Assembly (NCBI GenBank): GCA_003644925.1
Contig: QNDS01000006.1
Coordinates: 1-35,233, forward strand
Length of the DNA stretch: 35,233 nt
Direction: 5' to 3'
Source: Candidatus Fermentibacterota bacterium
Lineage (GTDB): Bacteria; Fermentibacterota; Fermentibacteria; Fermentibacterales; JCC-6
Shown: piece after piece, positions 1 to 9,058 of the stretch
Layout: every line of letters starts with the position of its first letter
Position numbering within the stretch: the stretch's first letter is position 1
Program-made: the position numbers and the translations under genes
Notes under the pieces: model-generated
What the model saw: the letters and a program-made list of their open reading frames with translations, nothing else
Database searches by the model: none
Told to the model about the DNA's origin: nothing

Positions 1-39
1 AGGCAACCGATGATATTGAGATGATCGCCAATAAGGTTA

Positions 40-1014
40 TTACAGAATTGCGCAGTATATCCATGTTCTGCCCTCTCTGAAAACACTGATGGAAACACGT
101 TCCGTAACCCTTGAGCTGATCCGGTGACATCCTGCTTCAAGATGGTCCTGCCATAGTATGGTTCCGGATCTATTGATGGTTACCTCCCCCGCTCCGGGAA
201 GATCAAGCAGTATGCAGCCCTCTTCCCTGCCGGCTCTGAAACCGGATGCGTCTCCGTGCAGGACGTTACTTGTAAAACACGAGCCCTCTCTCAAAGCATT
301 GCATATCTGCTTCTCGGCTATCTCATCGGAATCCGAGAGGTCTGCATCCAGAAGAATATGCGTCAGAAGCCTGCTGAACATCATATCGTAGGGAAAGACC
401 TCCAGTCTGACCCGACCGATACCGAATCTCAGAGCATGAGCGTCAGGACCCGCGATAGCGCAGCCTCCCGCTCTCTCCCAGAACTCTACCGCAGAAGGAT
501 CCGGATGTTCCACATGCCGGTCGGGATGCCTCAGCTTCGCTGCCGCATTGAAAAGTGATATACCTTTCTTCCAGAGGGACATGTAGTTCCATACCTCTAC
601 TCCCGAAAGCCCTTCGGTCGCGTTCCCCGCTTTCCAGGAATAGCTTCTCGTGCGCGGGAGTTTCCCGGGTGCTTCCGTAGGATGAGCGGCAATGGCTATA
701 CCGCCCTTCTCATTGACGAATGATATCTGGTCATGCGTATCCAGTGTCCCTGGAAGCTCATCTATTCCGTAGACAAGTAGATGACTGTTCTCCGCTGAAT
801 CCTCGAGCTCAGCTCCCGCAAGTACGAAAAGAGAGGAGTTCCAGCCTCCGAAACCCCTTTCCCGCGCATCAAGTGTGTTGTGATCGTTAATGCCCAGAAT
901 ATCCACATCTGCGGCATCGGCCATCCGGATAACCTCATCTATCGACCCGGTCCCGTCGGATGCATTGGTGTGAACATGAAGCACCGCTTTTTTCTCTTTA
1001 AGCCCTGCCATCAC
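40..1014 (-). CDS. PHP-domain metal-dependent phosphoesterase
   Basis: Protein of about 324 residues with the polymerase-and-histidinol-phosphatase (PHP) fold. Metal-binding motifs are visible in order: HVH at residues 13-15, a downstream DG (20-21), NDHN near 43-46, AAHP near the middle and PDAH in the second half. These match the trinuclear metal site of stand-alone PHP phosphoesterases that act on phosphate monoesters or nucleotides; the substrate cannot be read from sequence. The last 70 or so residues look like a small beta-rich appendage. The reading frame opens with GTG immediately followed by ATG (1011); the ATG is the likelier start, with a weak GAG element 6 bases upstream. It lies 26 bp downstream of the cation ATPase on the same strand and could be cotranscribed. 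Family call is confident, role is not. Confidence 0.85.
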   Translation of the reverse strand: MMAGLKEKKAVLHVHTNASDGTGSIDEVIRMADAADVDILGINDHNTLDARERGFGGWNSSLFVLAGAELEDSAENSHLLVYGIDELPGTLDTHDQISFVNEKGGIAIAAHPTEAPGKLPRTRSYSWKAGNATEGLSGVEVWNYMSLWKKGISLFNAAAKLRHPDRHVEHPDPSAVEFWERAGGCAIAGPDAHALRFGIGRVRLEVFPYDMMFSRLLTHILLDADLSDSDEIAEKQICNALREGSCFTSNVLHGDASGFRAGREEGCILLDLPGAGEVTINRSGTILWQDHLEAGCHRISSRVTERVSISVFREGRTWIYCAIL

Positions 1015-1040
1015 GCACTCATTCCGGATGGGTGATCTGT

Positions 1041-3845
1041 TCAGGCGACACTTACTGATTTCCGGTACTTGATCCTTCTGCGGCTCTTCATCAGCTCGAA
1101 TACGCCCAGGAATATCAGCGCGGCGACAAGAATGAATATCCAGTCAAGAATTCCCGGACCGCTGAAATAGAGGAAGCCGCTTACGAAAGGCACGTATACT
1201 GCAGTCAGTACAAGGCCGATGGATCCCAGAACGGACAAGAGCAGTGTCCTGTTAGTGAAGAAATTCCTGTTGAAAATAGAAGTAAGCCTGTATCTCTGAG
1301 AGAGTACGTTTGCAAACTGGCAGAAAGCGATAGTGAGATACGCCAGTGTTGTCGCCCTCAGGTATGCAACAGGAAAAGGAATTGCCATATCAGCGGGAAA
1401 GACCACTCCTGTCCGGTACATACTGAGTGCGTAATTACCGAAAGCAAGTACTCCGATAAGTACTCCGAGGAATAACACTTCAAGGGATGTCTGTCTGTTC
1501 ATTATATGATCGCACTGCTTCCTCGGGGACATCCGCATAATCCCCTTCGCCGATGGGTCGAAGGTAAGGCACGTCAGGGGCATGACCTCGGCAAGCAGGT
1601 CAATCGCCAGAATCTGAAGGGCGAGTATGGGTATGGCCCAGTCACCCAGGGCAACAGCCGTAAGCCCGAGGATCACGATCACAAGCTCGGCTGCATTCGT
1701 GGTCATGGAAGCGAGGACGGTTTTCTTAAGATTGGCATATATGGTGCGGCCTTCTCTGACTGCCTCCACAAGAGTGGGGAAACTGTCGTCAAGAAGTATC
1801 AGTTCCGCGGCTTCCTTCGCGACATCGGTTCCTGTTATACCCATAGCGACACCGATATCTGCCCTTTTAAGCGCCGGAGCGTCGTTAACACCGTCGCCCG
1901 TTACAGCCACCACCTCGTCCTGATCCTCAAGAATATTGACGATCCTGAGCTTGTGAGCGGGGCTTACCCTGGAAAATATCACCGAATCATCCGTCATGAG
2001 AATCCGGGTGAGCTCTTCATCATCGATATCTTCCAACTGCTCGCCTGTATAAACAGCGGGCTCTCCCGATCTGCACAGGCCGATTTCCCTGCCAACGGCC
2101 TTAGCTGTTATTGAATGGGCGCCGGTCATGATAACTATTCGTATCCTGGCTTCATGGCATGCGGCTATCGCCTCTTTTACACCCTCTTTAGGTGGATCGG
2201 TCATTCCCGCGAGACCGAGGAAGATAACATCCTTCTCTATCTCCTCAATTACATAATCGCTTCCATCCAGCTCGAGGGGACGGAAAGCGATAGCAAGTAC
2301 TCTCAGAGCCTGGTTGGAAAATTCCTCGTTAAGGCTCCTGATCCGTTCCCGGTCCTCCTCGGTAATAGGTACGGCTTTCCCATTCCGGTAAATGTACTTC
2401 GAAATAGAGAGAACGCTGTCCGTCACGCCCTTCATGGCCAGCTCTACCCTGTCACCGAATTTTCTTACGGAACTCATCCTCTTTCTATCAGAATCGAAGG
2501 GGAACTCATGAAGCTCGGGATTCTCCTCGTCCTCTGTGGGACTTCTGGTTCCCAGTTTTGTGGACATGGCCACAAGAGCGGCTTCAGTAGGGTCTCCAAC
2601 GGGATACCAGCTTTTATGCTCTTCGTCAGGCGGGTGAATTTCGGCGTTGGATGCCATCGTTCCGGCATCCATCATTATCTCTATATACTCTATCTGTTCG
2701 CTGGTCAGTTCGTTGCCATCCGAATCCAGAATTCCCCCTTCAGGCTTGTATCCTGTTCCTGTCAGCCTGTATTCACTGCCGTCAAACCAGATCTTCGTTA
2801 CGGTCATTTCATTTTTCGTAAGAGTGCCGGTCTTGTCGGTGCATATCACGGTAGTAGAGCCGAGGGTTTCTATCGAAGGCAGATTCTTAACCACCGCCTG
2901 CAGATCTGCAAGCCTTTTACTGGCAGCTGTAAGGGCAACAGTAACCTGGGCAGGGAGTGCCTGGGGAACGGAGGCCACAGCGACACCGAGGGCGAGGATC
3001 ATACTAGTAATCAGCGGAAATCCCTGCCACAGAGCTACTGCAAAGAGACCTATACTGAGAACAACGACTATCAGGGTCAGCCATTTTGCCAGGATTCCAA
3101 GTTCCTTCTGCAAAGTGGATTTAACGGTGGCCGTTTCCTGGGTCATGCTTGCTATTCTGCCCATTTCAGTGGACATACCTGTTCTGACGACAACCCCGGT
3201 TGCACTACCCGTCGCAACCGTTGTACCCGTGAAGGCCATATTCTCCCGGTCGGATATTATGCATCTGTCAGCAATGGCGCTGGTACTCTTCTCCCTGGGC
3301 ATGGATTCACCTGTCAGTGAGAATTCCACCGTACGGAAATCGAAGCATTCAATAAGCCTCAAGTCCGCGGGAATTTTGTCTCCCGCTTCGATTTCAACTA
3401 TATCCCCGGGCACGAGCAGCCCTTGCGCCACCTCCGTAAGTACCCCGTCCACAAGCACTTTGGCGGGGGACTGGATAAGCTCCTTCAGCCGCTCCAGTAT
3501 CCTTCCGGCTTTGTACTCCTGAATGAAACCGATAATAGCGTTGATAATGACTATTATGAACATTATTGCGCCGTCACGGTAACTGCCGATGGCAATTGAA
3601 ACAATTCCGGCTGCTATAAGCACAAGAACGAGCAGCTCCCGGAACTGCTTCAGGAAAATCATCCATTTTGGAACGGTTACATCCGACACTATCTCGTTGG
3701 AACCGGTTCGGGAACGAATCTTCTCCGCAGCCTTCCTTGTTAACCCTTTTTCGGAAGACCCGAGGGCTTCAAGTGTCTCGCGACCGGTCAGACGGTAAAA
3801 CTCGGTATTCTCCGCGTATTCTGTTCCTGTGCTGTCATTCTGCAT
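1041..3845 (-). CDS. P2-type cation-transporting ATPase
   Basis: Full-length P-type ATPase of 934 residues. In order: cytosolic N-terminal cation-ATPase domain, membrane pair, actuator domain with TGES, membrane segments 3-4, the phosphorylation motif DKTGTLT with the phospho-acceptor at D337, nucleotide-binding domain, the hinge motif TGDGVNDAPALK, and C-terminal membrane helices. This architecture is the SERCA/PMCA/Na-K (P2) class, so it exports or exchanges a cation across the inner membrane. The membrane-4 signature reads VPQALP (residues 293-298) where Ca2+ pumps have PEGLP, and the membrane-6 site reads IDLLAE where SERCA has VNLVTD. The ion is therefore uncertain and Ca2+ should not be assumed. 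The Shine-Dalgarno is weak (GGAAG about 13 bases upstream). It is preceded by etfA in the same direction with a 66 bp gap. Confidence 0.93.
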   Translation of the reverse strand: MQNDSTGTEYAENTEFYRLTGRETLEALGSSEKGLTRKAAEKIRSRTGSNEIVSDVTVPKWMIFLKQFRELLVLVLIAAGIVSIAIGSYRDGAIMFIIVIINAIIGFIQEYKAGRILERLKELIQSPAKVLVDGVLTEVAQGLLVPGDIVEIEAGDKIPADLRLIECFDFRTVEFSLTGESMPREKSTSAIADRCIISDRENMAFTGTTVATGSATGVVVRTGMSTEMGRIASMTQETATVKSTLQKELGILAKWLTLIVVVLSIGLFAVALWQGFPLITSMILALGVAVASVPQALPAQVTVALTAASKRLADLQAVVKNLPSIETLGSTTVICTDKTGTLTKNEMTVTKIWFDGSEYRLTGTGYKPEGGILDSDGNELTSEQIEYIEIMMDAGTMASNAEIHPPDEEHKSWYPVGDPTEAALVAMSTKLGTRSPTEDEENPELHEFPFDSDRKRMSSVRKFGDRVELAMKGVTDSVLSISKYIYRNGKAVPITEEDRERIRSLNEEFSNQALRVLAIAFRPLELDGSDYVIEEIEKDVIFLGLAGMTDPPKEGVKEAIAACHEARIRIVIMTGAHSITAKAVGREIGLCRSGEPAVYTGEQLEDIDDEELTRILMTDDSVIFSRVSPAHKLRIVNILEDQDEVVAVTGDGVNDAPALKRADIGVAMGITGTDVAKEAAELILLDDSFPTLVEAVREGRTIYANLKKTVLASMTTNAAELVIVILGLTAVALGDWAIPILALQILAIDLLAEVMPLTCLTFDPSAKGIMRMSPRKQCDHIMNRQTSLEVLFLGVLIGVLAFGNYALSMYRTGVVFPADMAIPFPVAYLRATTLAYLTIAFCQFANVLSQRYRLTSIFNRNFFTNRTLLLSVLGSIGLVLTAVYVPFVSGFLYFSGPGILDWIFILVAALIFLGVFELMKSRRRIKYRKSVSVA

Positions 3846-3911
3846 CTTATAATTGCTTCCGATCCTTAGCTGGGCTTACTTGTTCTTGTAATCCATCGGG
3901 ATTCAGGTGGA

Positions 3912-4292
3912 TCATTTTCTCCGTTTTTTAATCTCCTTGATGACCAATGGGATGATTTCAAAGAGATCACCCACGAAGCCGACATCGCAGAACTCAAATA
4001 TGGGAGCGGTTTCATCCTTGTTAACTGCAAAGATTCTATCGGAGGACTGCATTCCAACCCTGTGCTGAACCGCCCCTGATATCCCGCATGCAATGTAGGT
4101 TTTCGGCTGAACCGTTTTTCCAGTCTGTCCCACCTGGTGCGGATACGAAACCCAGCCGGCATCTATTGCAGCGCGGCTTGCACCGATAGTTCCATCCAGA
4201 AGGTTCGCGAGTTCCTTCAGAAGAGCGAAATTTTCAGGGCTTTTCAGCCCTCTTCCGCCTGATACGATAACCTCAGCCTCGGTTATATCCAC
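3912..4292 (-). CDS. etfA: Electron transfer flavoprotein alpha subunit, C-terminal FAD domain (separate frame)
   Basis: This 126-residue frame is the complete FAD-binding C-terminal domain of EtfA. It carries VSGGRGL near its start, then [21 protein letters not shown] and [10 protein letters not shown], all core ETF-alpha FAD-contact motifs, and ends in a Lys/Arg tail. The N-terminal part of EtfA sits in the overlapping upstream frame (4283-5104). The frame opens at GTG (4292), inside the last codons of that gene, offset by one base. A GAGG lies 4 bases before the GTG, so translational re-initiation is possible. Alternatively the gene carries a one-base indel (real or from assembly) and should be one protein. 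Joining the two frames at the overlap gives a natural EtfA sequence running through [15 protein letters not shown]. Confidence 0.85.
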   Translation of the reverse strand: MDITEAEVIVSGGRGLKSPENFALLKELANLLDGTIGASRAAIDAGWVSYPHQVGQTGKTVQPKTYIACGISGAVQHRVGMQSSDRIFAVNKDETAPIFEFCDVGFVGDLFEIIPLVIKEIKKRRK

Positions 4293-5104
4293 GGAGCCTC
4301 ATCAATAGGATTGAACTCCAGGACTTCAGTTCTGCTTGCAAGGTCGTTCGATGACAACTCTATCTTCTCAACCGCTCCGCTTCTGTTTTCATCGGGATCC
4401 ATGGCTTTCATAACCCTGGGTCTGACAGTTGCCATCTGCGGTCTTGTATCAGAACAGACAATTGTGGCCAGTATGTTTCCCCCGAAGGCGGGTCTGGTCT
4501 GAAGAAGGCCGCCGGATTCAGGATCGATTGCAAGTTCAGTACAATCAGCGGTAAGCCCTGTGTTCAGGTTCTTTGCGATCCTGGGCATGAGGTCGCGCCC
4601 TGTGGTAGTAGCAGCAGCCAGTACAACAGCAGGCTTTTTCTCGACTATCAGTTTCTCGACAATTCTGGAGAAGGGTTCTGTCCTGAAATGTTTAAGCTGA
4701 ACATCCTCCGCAAGATAGACAGTGTCCGCTCCGTAACTGATGAGTTCTGCAGGCCAGTCACCGGCTTCTTCAGTGAGAAGAACCACCGATACGGAGCTTT
4801 CGTCAGCTTCGGCCAGTCTTCTGGCCTCCCCAAGAAGCTCCAGTGTGCTGTGATCAATTGTACCGTCACGCTGTTCTGCAAGCACCAGAATGCCTGAATA
4901 CTGATCTATCTCGGTTTCGCCCGTTTCACCGGTCCTGATGATTATTGCTCCGTAGGAACACGATGATTCGCAGGCACCGCACAATGTGCATTCATCACTG
5001 ATAACGGCCAGGGAGTCATCCATTGTTATGGCGCCGAAGGGGCATGCAGGTACACATTCACCGCATCCGACGCAGGTCTCCTTGCGTACTTCAATACTTG
5101 CCAT
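4283..5104 (-). CDS. etfA: Electron transfer flavoprotein alpha subunit, ferredoxin plus N-terminal domain (separate frame)
   Basis: This 273-residue frame has two parts. Residues 1-55 form a bacterial 2[4Fe-4S] ferredoxin domain with cysteines at 11, 14, 17, 21 and 39, 42, 45, 49. The rest is the EtfA N-terminal domain, beginning around [13 protein letters not shown] and including [13 protein letters not shown]. Such ferredoxin-extended alpha subunits are known from anaerobes, for example the CarE subunit of the caffeyl-CoA reductase complex, where the extra clusters relay electrons to or from ferredoxin. The frame ends with TAA at 4283, just where the FAD domain should begin, and the remainder follows in the -1 frame. 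The ATG overlaps the etfB stop (TAATG) and GGAGG lies just upstream, so etfB and etfA are translationally coupled. Confidence 0.88.
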   Translation of the reverse strand: MASIEVRKETCVGCGECVPACPFGAITMDDSLAVISDECTLCGACESSCSYGAIIIRTGETGETEIDQYSGILVLAEQRDGTIDHSTLELLGEARRLAEADESSVSVVLLTEEAGDWPAELISYGADTVYLAEDVQLKHFRTEPFSRIVEKLIVEKKPAVVLAAATTTGRDLMPRIAKNLNTGLTADCTELAIDPESGGLLQTRPAFGGNILATIVCSDTRPQMATVRPRVMKAMDPDENRSGAVEKIELSSNDLASRTEVLEFNPIDEAPWI

Positions 5105-5889
5105 TACTGTTCCTCCGAACCGAGGAGGGAGTCGACCAGAAGTTTTGCCAGCTTCTCTGGCTCGCCATGATGAATTTCCCCGTTTGAGATGAGCTCGGGA
5201 GTTGTGATTTTGACAACCCTTGTGGGTGATCCGTCGAGACCAACCTCATGCTCGGGAAGCTCAAGATCCTCCCGGCCCCAGACAGGAATCTCGATCTTAC
5301 GGGATTTCATTTTCCCTCTGAGTGAAGGAAGTCTTGGAGTATTGGCATCTTTGAGCACCGTGATAACAACGGGAAGAGAGGCTCTTATCACTTCACAGCC
5401 TCCTTCTACGTATCGCTCCGCTACAATGCTCTCATGGTTCAGTTCCCGAACGAAGCCGACGAAAGTTATCTGGGGCCAGTCAAGAGAAGCCGCTATACTG
5501 GGGCCTGTCTGGGCGGTATCTCCATCAATGGCCTGTTTGCCGGTCATGACGATGTCCACATCACCCATTTTCTCCACTGCTTTCGCAAGGGTATGGCTGG
5601 TAGCCCAGGTATCAGCTCCCGCAAATGCCCTGTCGGAAAGAAGAACTGCCTCATCAGCTCCCATGGAAACAGCTTCCCTGAGTACAGCTTCGGCCTGGGG
5701 GGGACCCATTGTCATAACCGTAACTGTTCCACCCAGTTCGTCTCTCCATCTCATGGCTTCCTCAAGGGCATACTCGTCGAAGGGGTTCAATATGGATGGA
5801 ACACCCTCTCGAACAAGTGTACCGCGCTCTTCGTCTATCCGAACCTCGGCAGTATCGGGAACCTGTTTTACTGCAACGACTATCCGCAT
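5104..5889 (-). CDS. etfB: Electron transfer flavoprotein beta subunit
   Basis: 261-residue EtfB of normal length. It starts with the typical VVAVKQVPDTAEV strand, has NPFDEYALEEA, and carries the AMP/FAD loop motif GKQAIDGDTAQTGP near residue 120-135, then DANTPRLPSLRGKM near the recognition-loop region. The DGDTAQ.GP form of the loop is the one seen in ETFs of anaerobes, including electron-bifurcating ones; that is family knowledge and does not by itself prove bifurcation. It pairs with the split EtfA directly downstream (1 nt overlap) and takes electrons from the acyl-CoA dehydrogenase encoded just upstream (4 nt gap). ATG start with a GGGAAG element about 7 bases upstream. Confidence 0.95.
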   Translation of the reverse strand: MRIVVAVKQVPDTAEVRIDEERGTLVREGVPSILNPFDEYALEEAMRWRDELGGTVTVMTMGPPQAEAVLREAVSMGADEAVLLSDRAFAGADTWATSHTLAKAVEKMGDVDIVMTGKQAIDGDTAQTGPSIAASLDWPQITFVGFVRELNHESIVAERYVEGGCEVIRASLPVVITVLKDANTPRLPSLRGKMKSRKIEIPVWGREDLELPEHEVGLDGSPTRVVKITTPELISNGEIHHGEPEKLAKLLVDSLLGSEEQ

Positions 5890-5893
5890 TTTA

Positions 5894-7066
5894 CTACTTC
5901 CCTTTGGCGGCCGTTTCCTTTATCAGTGCAGATGCTATCACACTGCGCTGTATCTGGTTCGTACCTTCATATATCTGAGTGATTTTAGCGTCCCGCATCA
6001 TTTTTTCAACGGGATACTCTTTCATGTAACCGTAACCGCCTAGAATCTGAACAGCGTCAGTTGTAACCTTCATGGCTACGTCGCTGGCAAATACTTTCGC
6101 CATGGCGGATTCCTTTTCGTATTTTCTTTCTCCAGCATCGATCATCCTTGACGCACTGTATACAAGTGCCCTCGCTGCTTCAACCTGTGTCGCCATGTCA
6201 GCAAGCATGAACTGAATGCCCTGGAAGGAATCGATTCTCTGGCCGAACTGCACTCTTTCAGAAGCGTACTTTGCCGCCTCATCGAGTGCTCCCTGTGCTA
6301 TGCCGAGGGCCTGTGCCGCTACTCCGGGTCGGGACTTATTCAGGGTTTTCATGGCTACAAGGAATCCATGTCCTTCCCTTGCGATCAGGTTTTCTGCAGG
6401 TACCCGGCAATCCTCGAATATCAGTTCCATGGTCGAGGATGCTCTGATACCCATTTTATCCTCTTTTTTGCCGTAGCTGAATCCGGGGGTACCCTCTTCA
6501 ACTATGAAGGCGGAAAGACCCCTGGTTCCTCTGGACGGATCGGTCTGGGCGATAACCGTGTATATCTGTGCTTCACCGCCGTTTGTAATCCACTGCTTGG
6601 TTCCGTTAAGTACGTAGCTGTCTCCATCTTTAACAGCTTTCGTCTTTACTCCTCCGGCATCACTTCCGGCTTCAGATTCTGTAAGAGCAAAAGCAGCCAG
6701 CTTCTTTCCTGAGGCAAGGTCGGGGAGGTATTTCTTCTTCTGTTCTTCGGATCCTGAAATAAGGATCGGCATCGCGCCCAGGGCGTTGGCTGCATAGGAA
6801 ACAGCAACGCCTCCACAGGCTTTGCTAAGTTCCTCAGTCGCCACGGTGAGTGCCATGGAACCGCCGCCGAACATCTCTGCAACGCCTCCATATTCTTCGG
6901 GAATATAGATGCCGTTCAGATCACTATCTGCCATAACCTTTATAATCTCGCGGGGAAACCTGTTCTCCTCATCCAGCTCCGCCCGAACAGGCAGGATGTA
7001 CTTCTCCGCTATCTTTGCACAGAGATCCTTCAAGTCGTTCAATTCTTCTGACAGATAATAATTCAC
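5894..7066 (-). CDS. Acyl-CoA dehydrogenase (butyryl-CoA dehydrogenase-like)
   Basis: 390-residue flavin-dependent acyl-CoA dehydrogenase of the short-chain type. Landmarks: YIPEEYGG in the N-terminal helical domain, ALTESEAGSDAGG and KQWITNGG in the FAD/beta domain, and a C-terminal helical domain ending in QILGGYGYMKEYP...IYEGTNQIQR. The glutamate in YEGT is the position of the catalytic base in short-chain and butyryl-CoA dehydrogenases. It may run in either direction: oxidation of short acyl-CoAs, or reduction of crotonyl-CoA with electrons from the adjacent ETF. The start is GTG at 7066, one base after the rnc stop. GAGAGG lies about 10 bases upstream. etfB follows 4 bases after its stop, so enzyme and electron carrier form one transcriptional unit. 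Confidence 0.94.
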   Translation of the reverse strand: MNYYLSEELNDLKDLCAKIAEKYILPVRAELDEENRFPREIIKVMADSDLNGIYIPEEYGGVAEMFGGGSMALTVATEELSKACGGVAVSYAANALGAMPILISGSEEQKKKYLPDLASGKKLAAFALTESEAGSDAGGVKTKAVKDGDSYVLNGTKQWITNGGEAQIYTVIAQTDPSRGTRGLSAFIVEEGTPGFSYGKKEDKMGIRASSTMELIFEDCRVPAENLIAREGHGFLVAMKTLNKSRPGVAAQALGIAQGALDEAAKYASERVQFGQRIDSFQGIQFMLADMATQVEAARALVYSASRMIDAGERKYEKESAMAKVFASDVAMKVTTDAVQILGGYGYMKEYPVEKMMRDAKITQIYEGTNQIQRSVIASALIKETAAKGK

Positions 7067-7067
7067 T

Positions 7068-7751
7068 CTAAACCATCCTCTCGAGTTTTTTCAATGCAAT
7101 CCTGGCAGCCTTTCCACAGGCTGCTCTGCGGGTAGGTCCGGTTCCTCTCCCCGCGTATTTCCCCTCAATGCTGACTGTAAATGTGAAAACAGGATTATGA
7201 TCCGGGCCACTCCTGTCGGTCAGTGAGTATTCCGGAAGTTCTAATCCCTCTGCCTGGCAGTATTCCTGAAGTTCACTGCGGGCGTCTGAGAGTGGACCCG
7301 AATCATCTGACTGTTTCAGAATCTCCCTTATAATAAACTCCCTGGCCGACTGAAGACCAGAGTCAATGTATATGGCACCGATAAGGGATTCTACAATATC
7401 GGCTGTCATGGATTCAAGTGCACCGCCGGAATTCACAAAACTCCTGCCTACATGAGCCAGTTTGTCAAAACCCAGCCTTATGCCGTGCTCTGACAAATTA
7501 CCTTTCTGAACTATCCTTATCTTCCTCCTGGTCAGAACTCCCTCCGGCTCGTTCGGAAACTCCGCCAGTAGATACTCCCTTGTAACAAGCTCCAGCACTG
7601 CATCACCCAGGAACTCCAGCCTTTCATAATCGTTTCCGGGAGAGCTTGAATTTGTGACGGAACTGTGAGTCAATGCCTTTTGCAGAAGCCTGCGGTCGTT
7701 GAATCGGTATTTCAGTATCTCCTCAGCCTCAGGCACCGGATCACCGGTCAT
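7068..7751 (-). CDS. rnc: Ribonuclease III
   Basis: 227-residue RNase III. The N-terminal catalytic domain contains ERLEFLGDAVLELV with the expected acidic residues E43, E46 and D50, and the second metal-ligand motif ADIVESLIGAIY. The C-terminal third is a double-stranded RNA-binding domain beginning around SELQEYCQ and ending AACGKAARIALKKLE. It cleaves double-stranded RNA in rRNA precursors and mRNAs. It follows fabF with a 4 nt gap and abuts the acyl-CoA dehydrogenase. The fabF-rnc neighbourhood is common in bacteria and supports the assignment. Confidence 0.97.
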   Translation of the reverse strand: MTGDPVPEAEEILKYRFNDRRLLQKALTHSSVTNSSSPGNDYERLEFLGDAVLELVTREYLLAEFPNEPEGVLTRRKIRIVQKGNLSEHGIRLGFDKLAHVGRSFVNSGGALESMTADIVESLIGAIYIDSGLQSAREFIIREILKQSDDSGPLSDARSELQEYCQAEGLELPEYSLTDRSGPDHNPVFTFTVSIEGKYAGRGTGPTRRAACGKAARIALKKLERMV

Positions 7752-7755
7752 AAGA

Positions 7756-9000
7756 TTACTTTCCTGAGTACTTCTTCAGAGCAATTGTAACATTATGCCC
7801 GCCGAAACCCAGTGAATTCGAAAGGGCGTACATGATATCGGCTTTCCGTGCTTCTCCAGGAACATAATCGAGAACACAGCCTTCTCCAGGGTTCTGCAGA
7901 GTAGCGGTTGGAGGCAGAATACCGTCCCGCAGAGCAAAAGCGGTGAATATCGCCTCTACAGCACCAGCGGCCCCCAGCATGTGTCCGGTAACTGATTTAG
8001 TGGAGGAAACAGGGGTTCTCATAGCCTTCTCGGTGCCAAGCGCCGTTATTATAGCTTTTGTCTCGTTAATGTCGTTCAGTAGTGTGGATGTTCCGTGAGC
8101 GTTGACATAGCCAACATCCTCCGGTTCTATACCTGCATCCTGCGTGGCAAGCTTCATTGCCCTTGATGAACCTTCCCCGTTCTCAGCAGGCGCTGTTATA
8201 TGAAACGCATCGCATGTCATTCCAGAGCCTGCTACTTCAGCGATTATCCTGGCACCACGTTTCACTGCATGATCGAGTTCTTCCAGCATGACTACAGCAC
8301 CGCCCTCGGATAGAACAAAGCCGTCACGGTCGCGATCGAAGGGACGGGAAGCGGTCTGGGGATCGTCATTTCTTGTGGAGAGTGCCTTGAGCTGGCAAAA
8401 TCCTCCGACCCCGGTAAGCGTAAGCGGGGCTTCAGACCCGCCCGCAAGGATCGCATCAACTCTTCCCAGCCTGATCATATCCATCGCTATTGCAATGGCA
8501 TGACCGCTGCTCGCGCAGGCCGTTACAGTGGAGAAGTTCAGGCCCTTTGCTCCAAGATCAATTCCCACTCGTCCGGCGGCGATATTGCTTATCATCATGG
8601 GGCAGAAGAAAGGATTAATCCTGCTGACGCCCCGTTCCAGAGCGACTTTATGCTCGCGCTCCAGGGTTGTAATGCCGCCAATGCCGGATCCAATGATAAC
8701 ACCGAGTCTTGTAGGATCGATTTTATTTTCTATGCCGGACTGGGCGAAGGCTTCACGGGCGGCTACCATGGCGAACTGAGTGTACCTGTCGGTTCTCTTC
8801 GCCACTTTTCTGTCCAGATAATCCAGCGGATCGAAATCCTTCACTTCTCCAGCTATCTGACTTGTGAAATCCTCAGGATCGATGATGGTCATTCTCCGGA
8901 TTCCAGATATACCGGATATAGCGTTATCCCAGTTTTCCGAAGCCGTCTTGCCGACAGGCCCTATCACACCGGCTCCTGTGATCACAACACGCTTATACAT
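7756..9000 (-). CDS. fabF: 3-oxoacyl-[acyl-carrier-protein] synthase II
   Basis: 414-residue condensing enzyme of fatty-acid elongation, adding malonyl-ACP to acyl-ACP. The active-site cysteine is C162 in TACASSGHAI; the two catalytic histidines are in NAHGTST and in KSVTGHMLGAAGA. The thiolase fold is complete and the length normal. The ATG at 9000 follows AGAGGA about 7 bases upstream. Gene order acpP-fabF-rnc is the classical arrangement. A strong stem-loop sits in the 106 bp gap between acpP and this gene and may set fabF expression below that of acpP. Confidence 0.97.
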   Translation of the reverse strand: MYKRVVITGAGVIGPVGKTASENWDNAISGISGIRRMTIIDPEDFTSQIAGEVKDFDPLDYLDRKVAKRTDRYTQFAMVAAREAFAQSGIENKIDPTRLGVIIGSGIGGITTLEREHKVALERGVSRINPFFCPMMISNIAAGRVGIDLGAKGLNFSTVTACASSGHAIAIAMDMIRLGRVDAILAGGSEAPLTLTGVGGFCQLKALSTRNDDPQTASRPFDRDRDGFVLSEGGAVVMLEELDHAVKRGARIIAEVAGSGMTCDAFHITAPAENGEGSSRAMKLATQDAGIEPEDVGYVNAHGTSTLLNDINETKAIITALGTEKAMRTPVSSTKSVTGHMLGAAGAVEAIFTAFALRDGILPPTATLQNPGEGCVLDYVPGEARKADIMYALSNSLGFGGHNVTIALKKYSGK

Positions 9001-9058
9001 AGAATCAATCCTCTGTCCTTAAGAAGTAAACGCTCTACAATCCATCCACACACAGTAC

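Noticed and set aside
2115-3320. Plus-strand open frame of about 400 codons opposite the cation ATPase
   Set aside because: It is antisense to a well-conserved ATPase, has a low-complexity Cys/Gly/His-rich composition typical of a shadow frame, and shows no recognisable domain.
5189-6043. Plus-strand open frame of about 284 codons opposite etfB
   Set aside because: Very Ser/Thr-rich shadow of a clear EtfB and acyl-CoA dehydrogenase; no ribosome site or domain.
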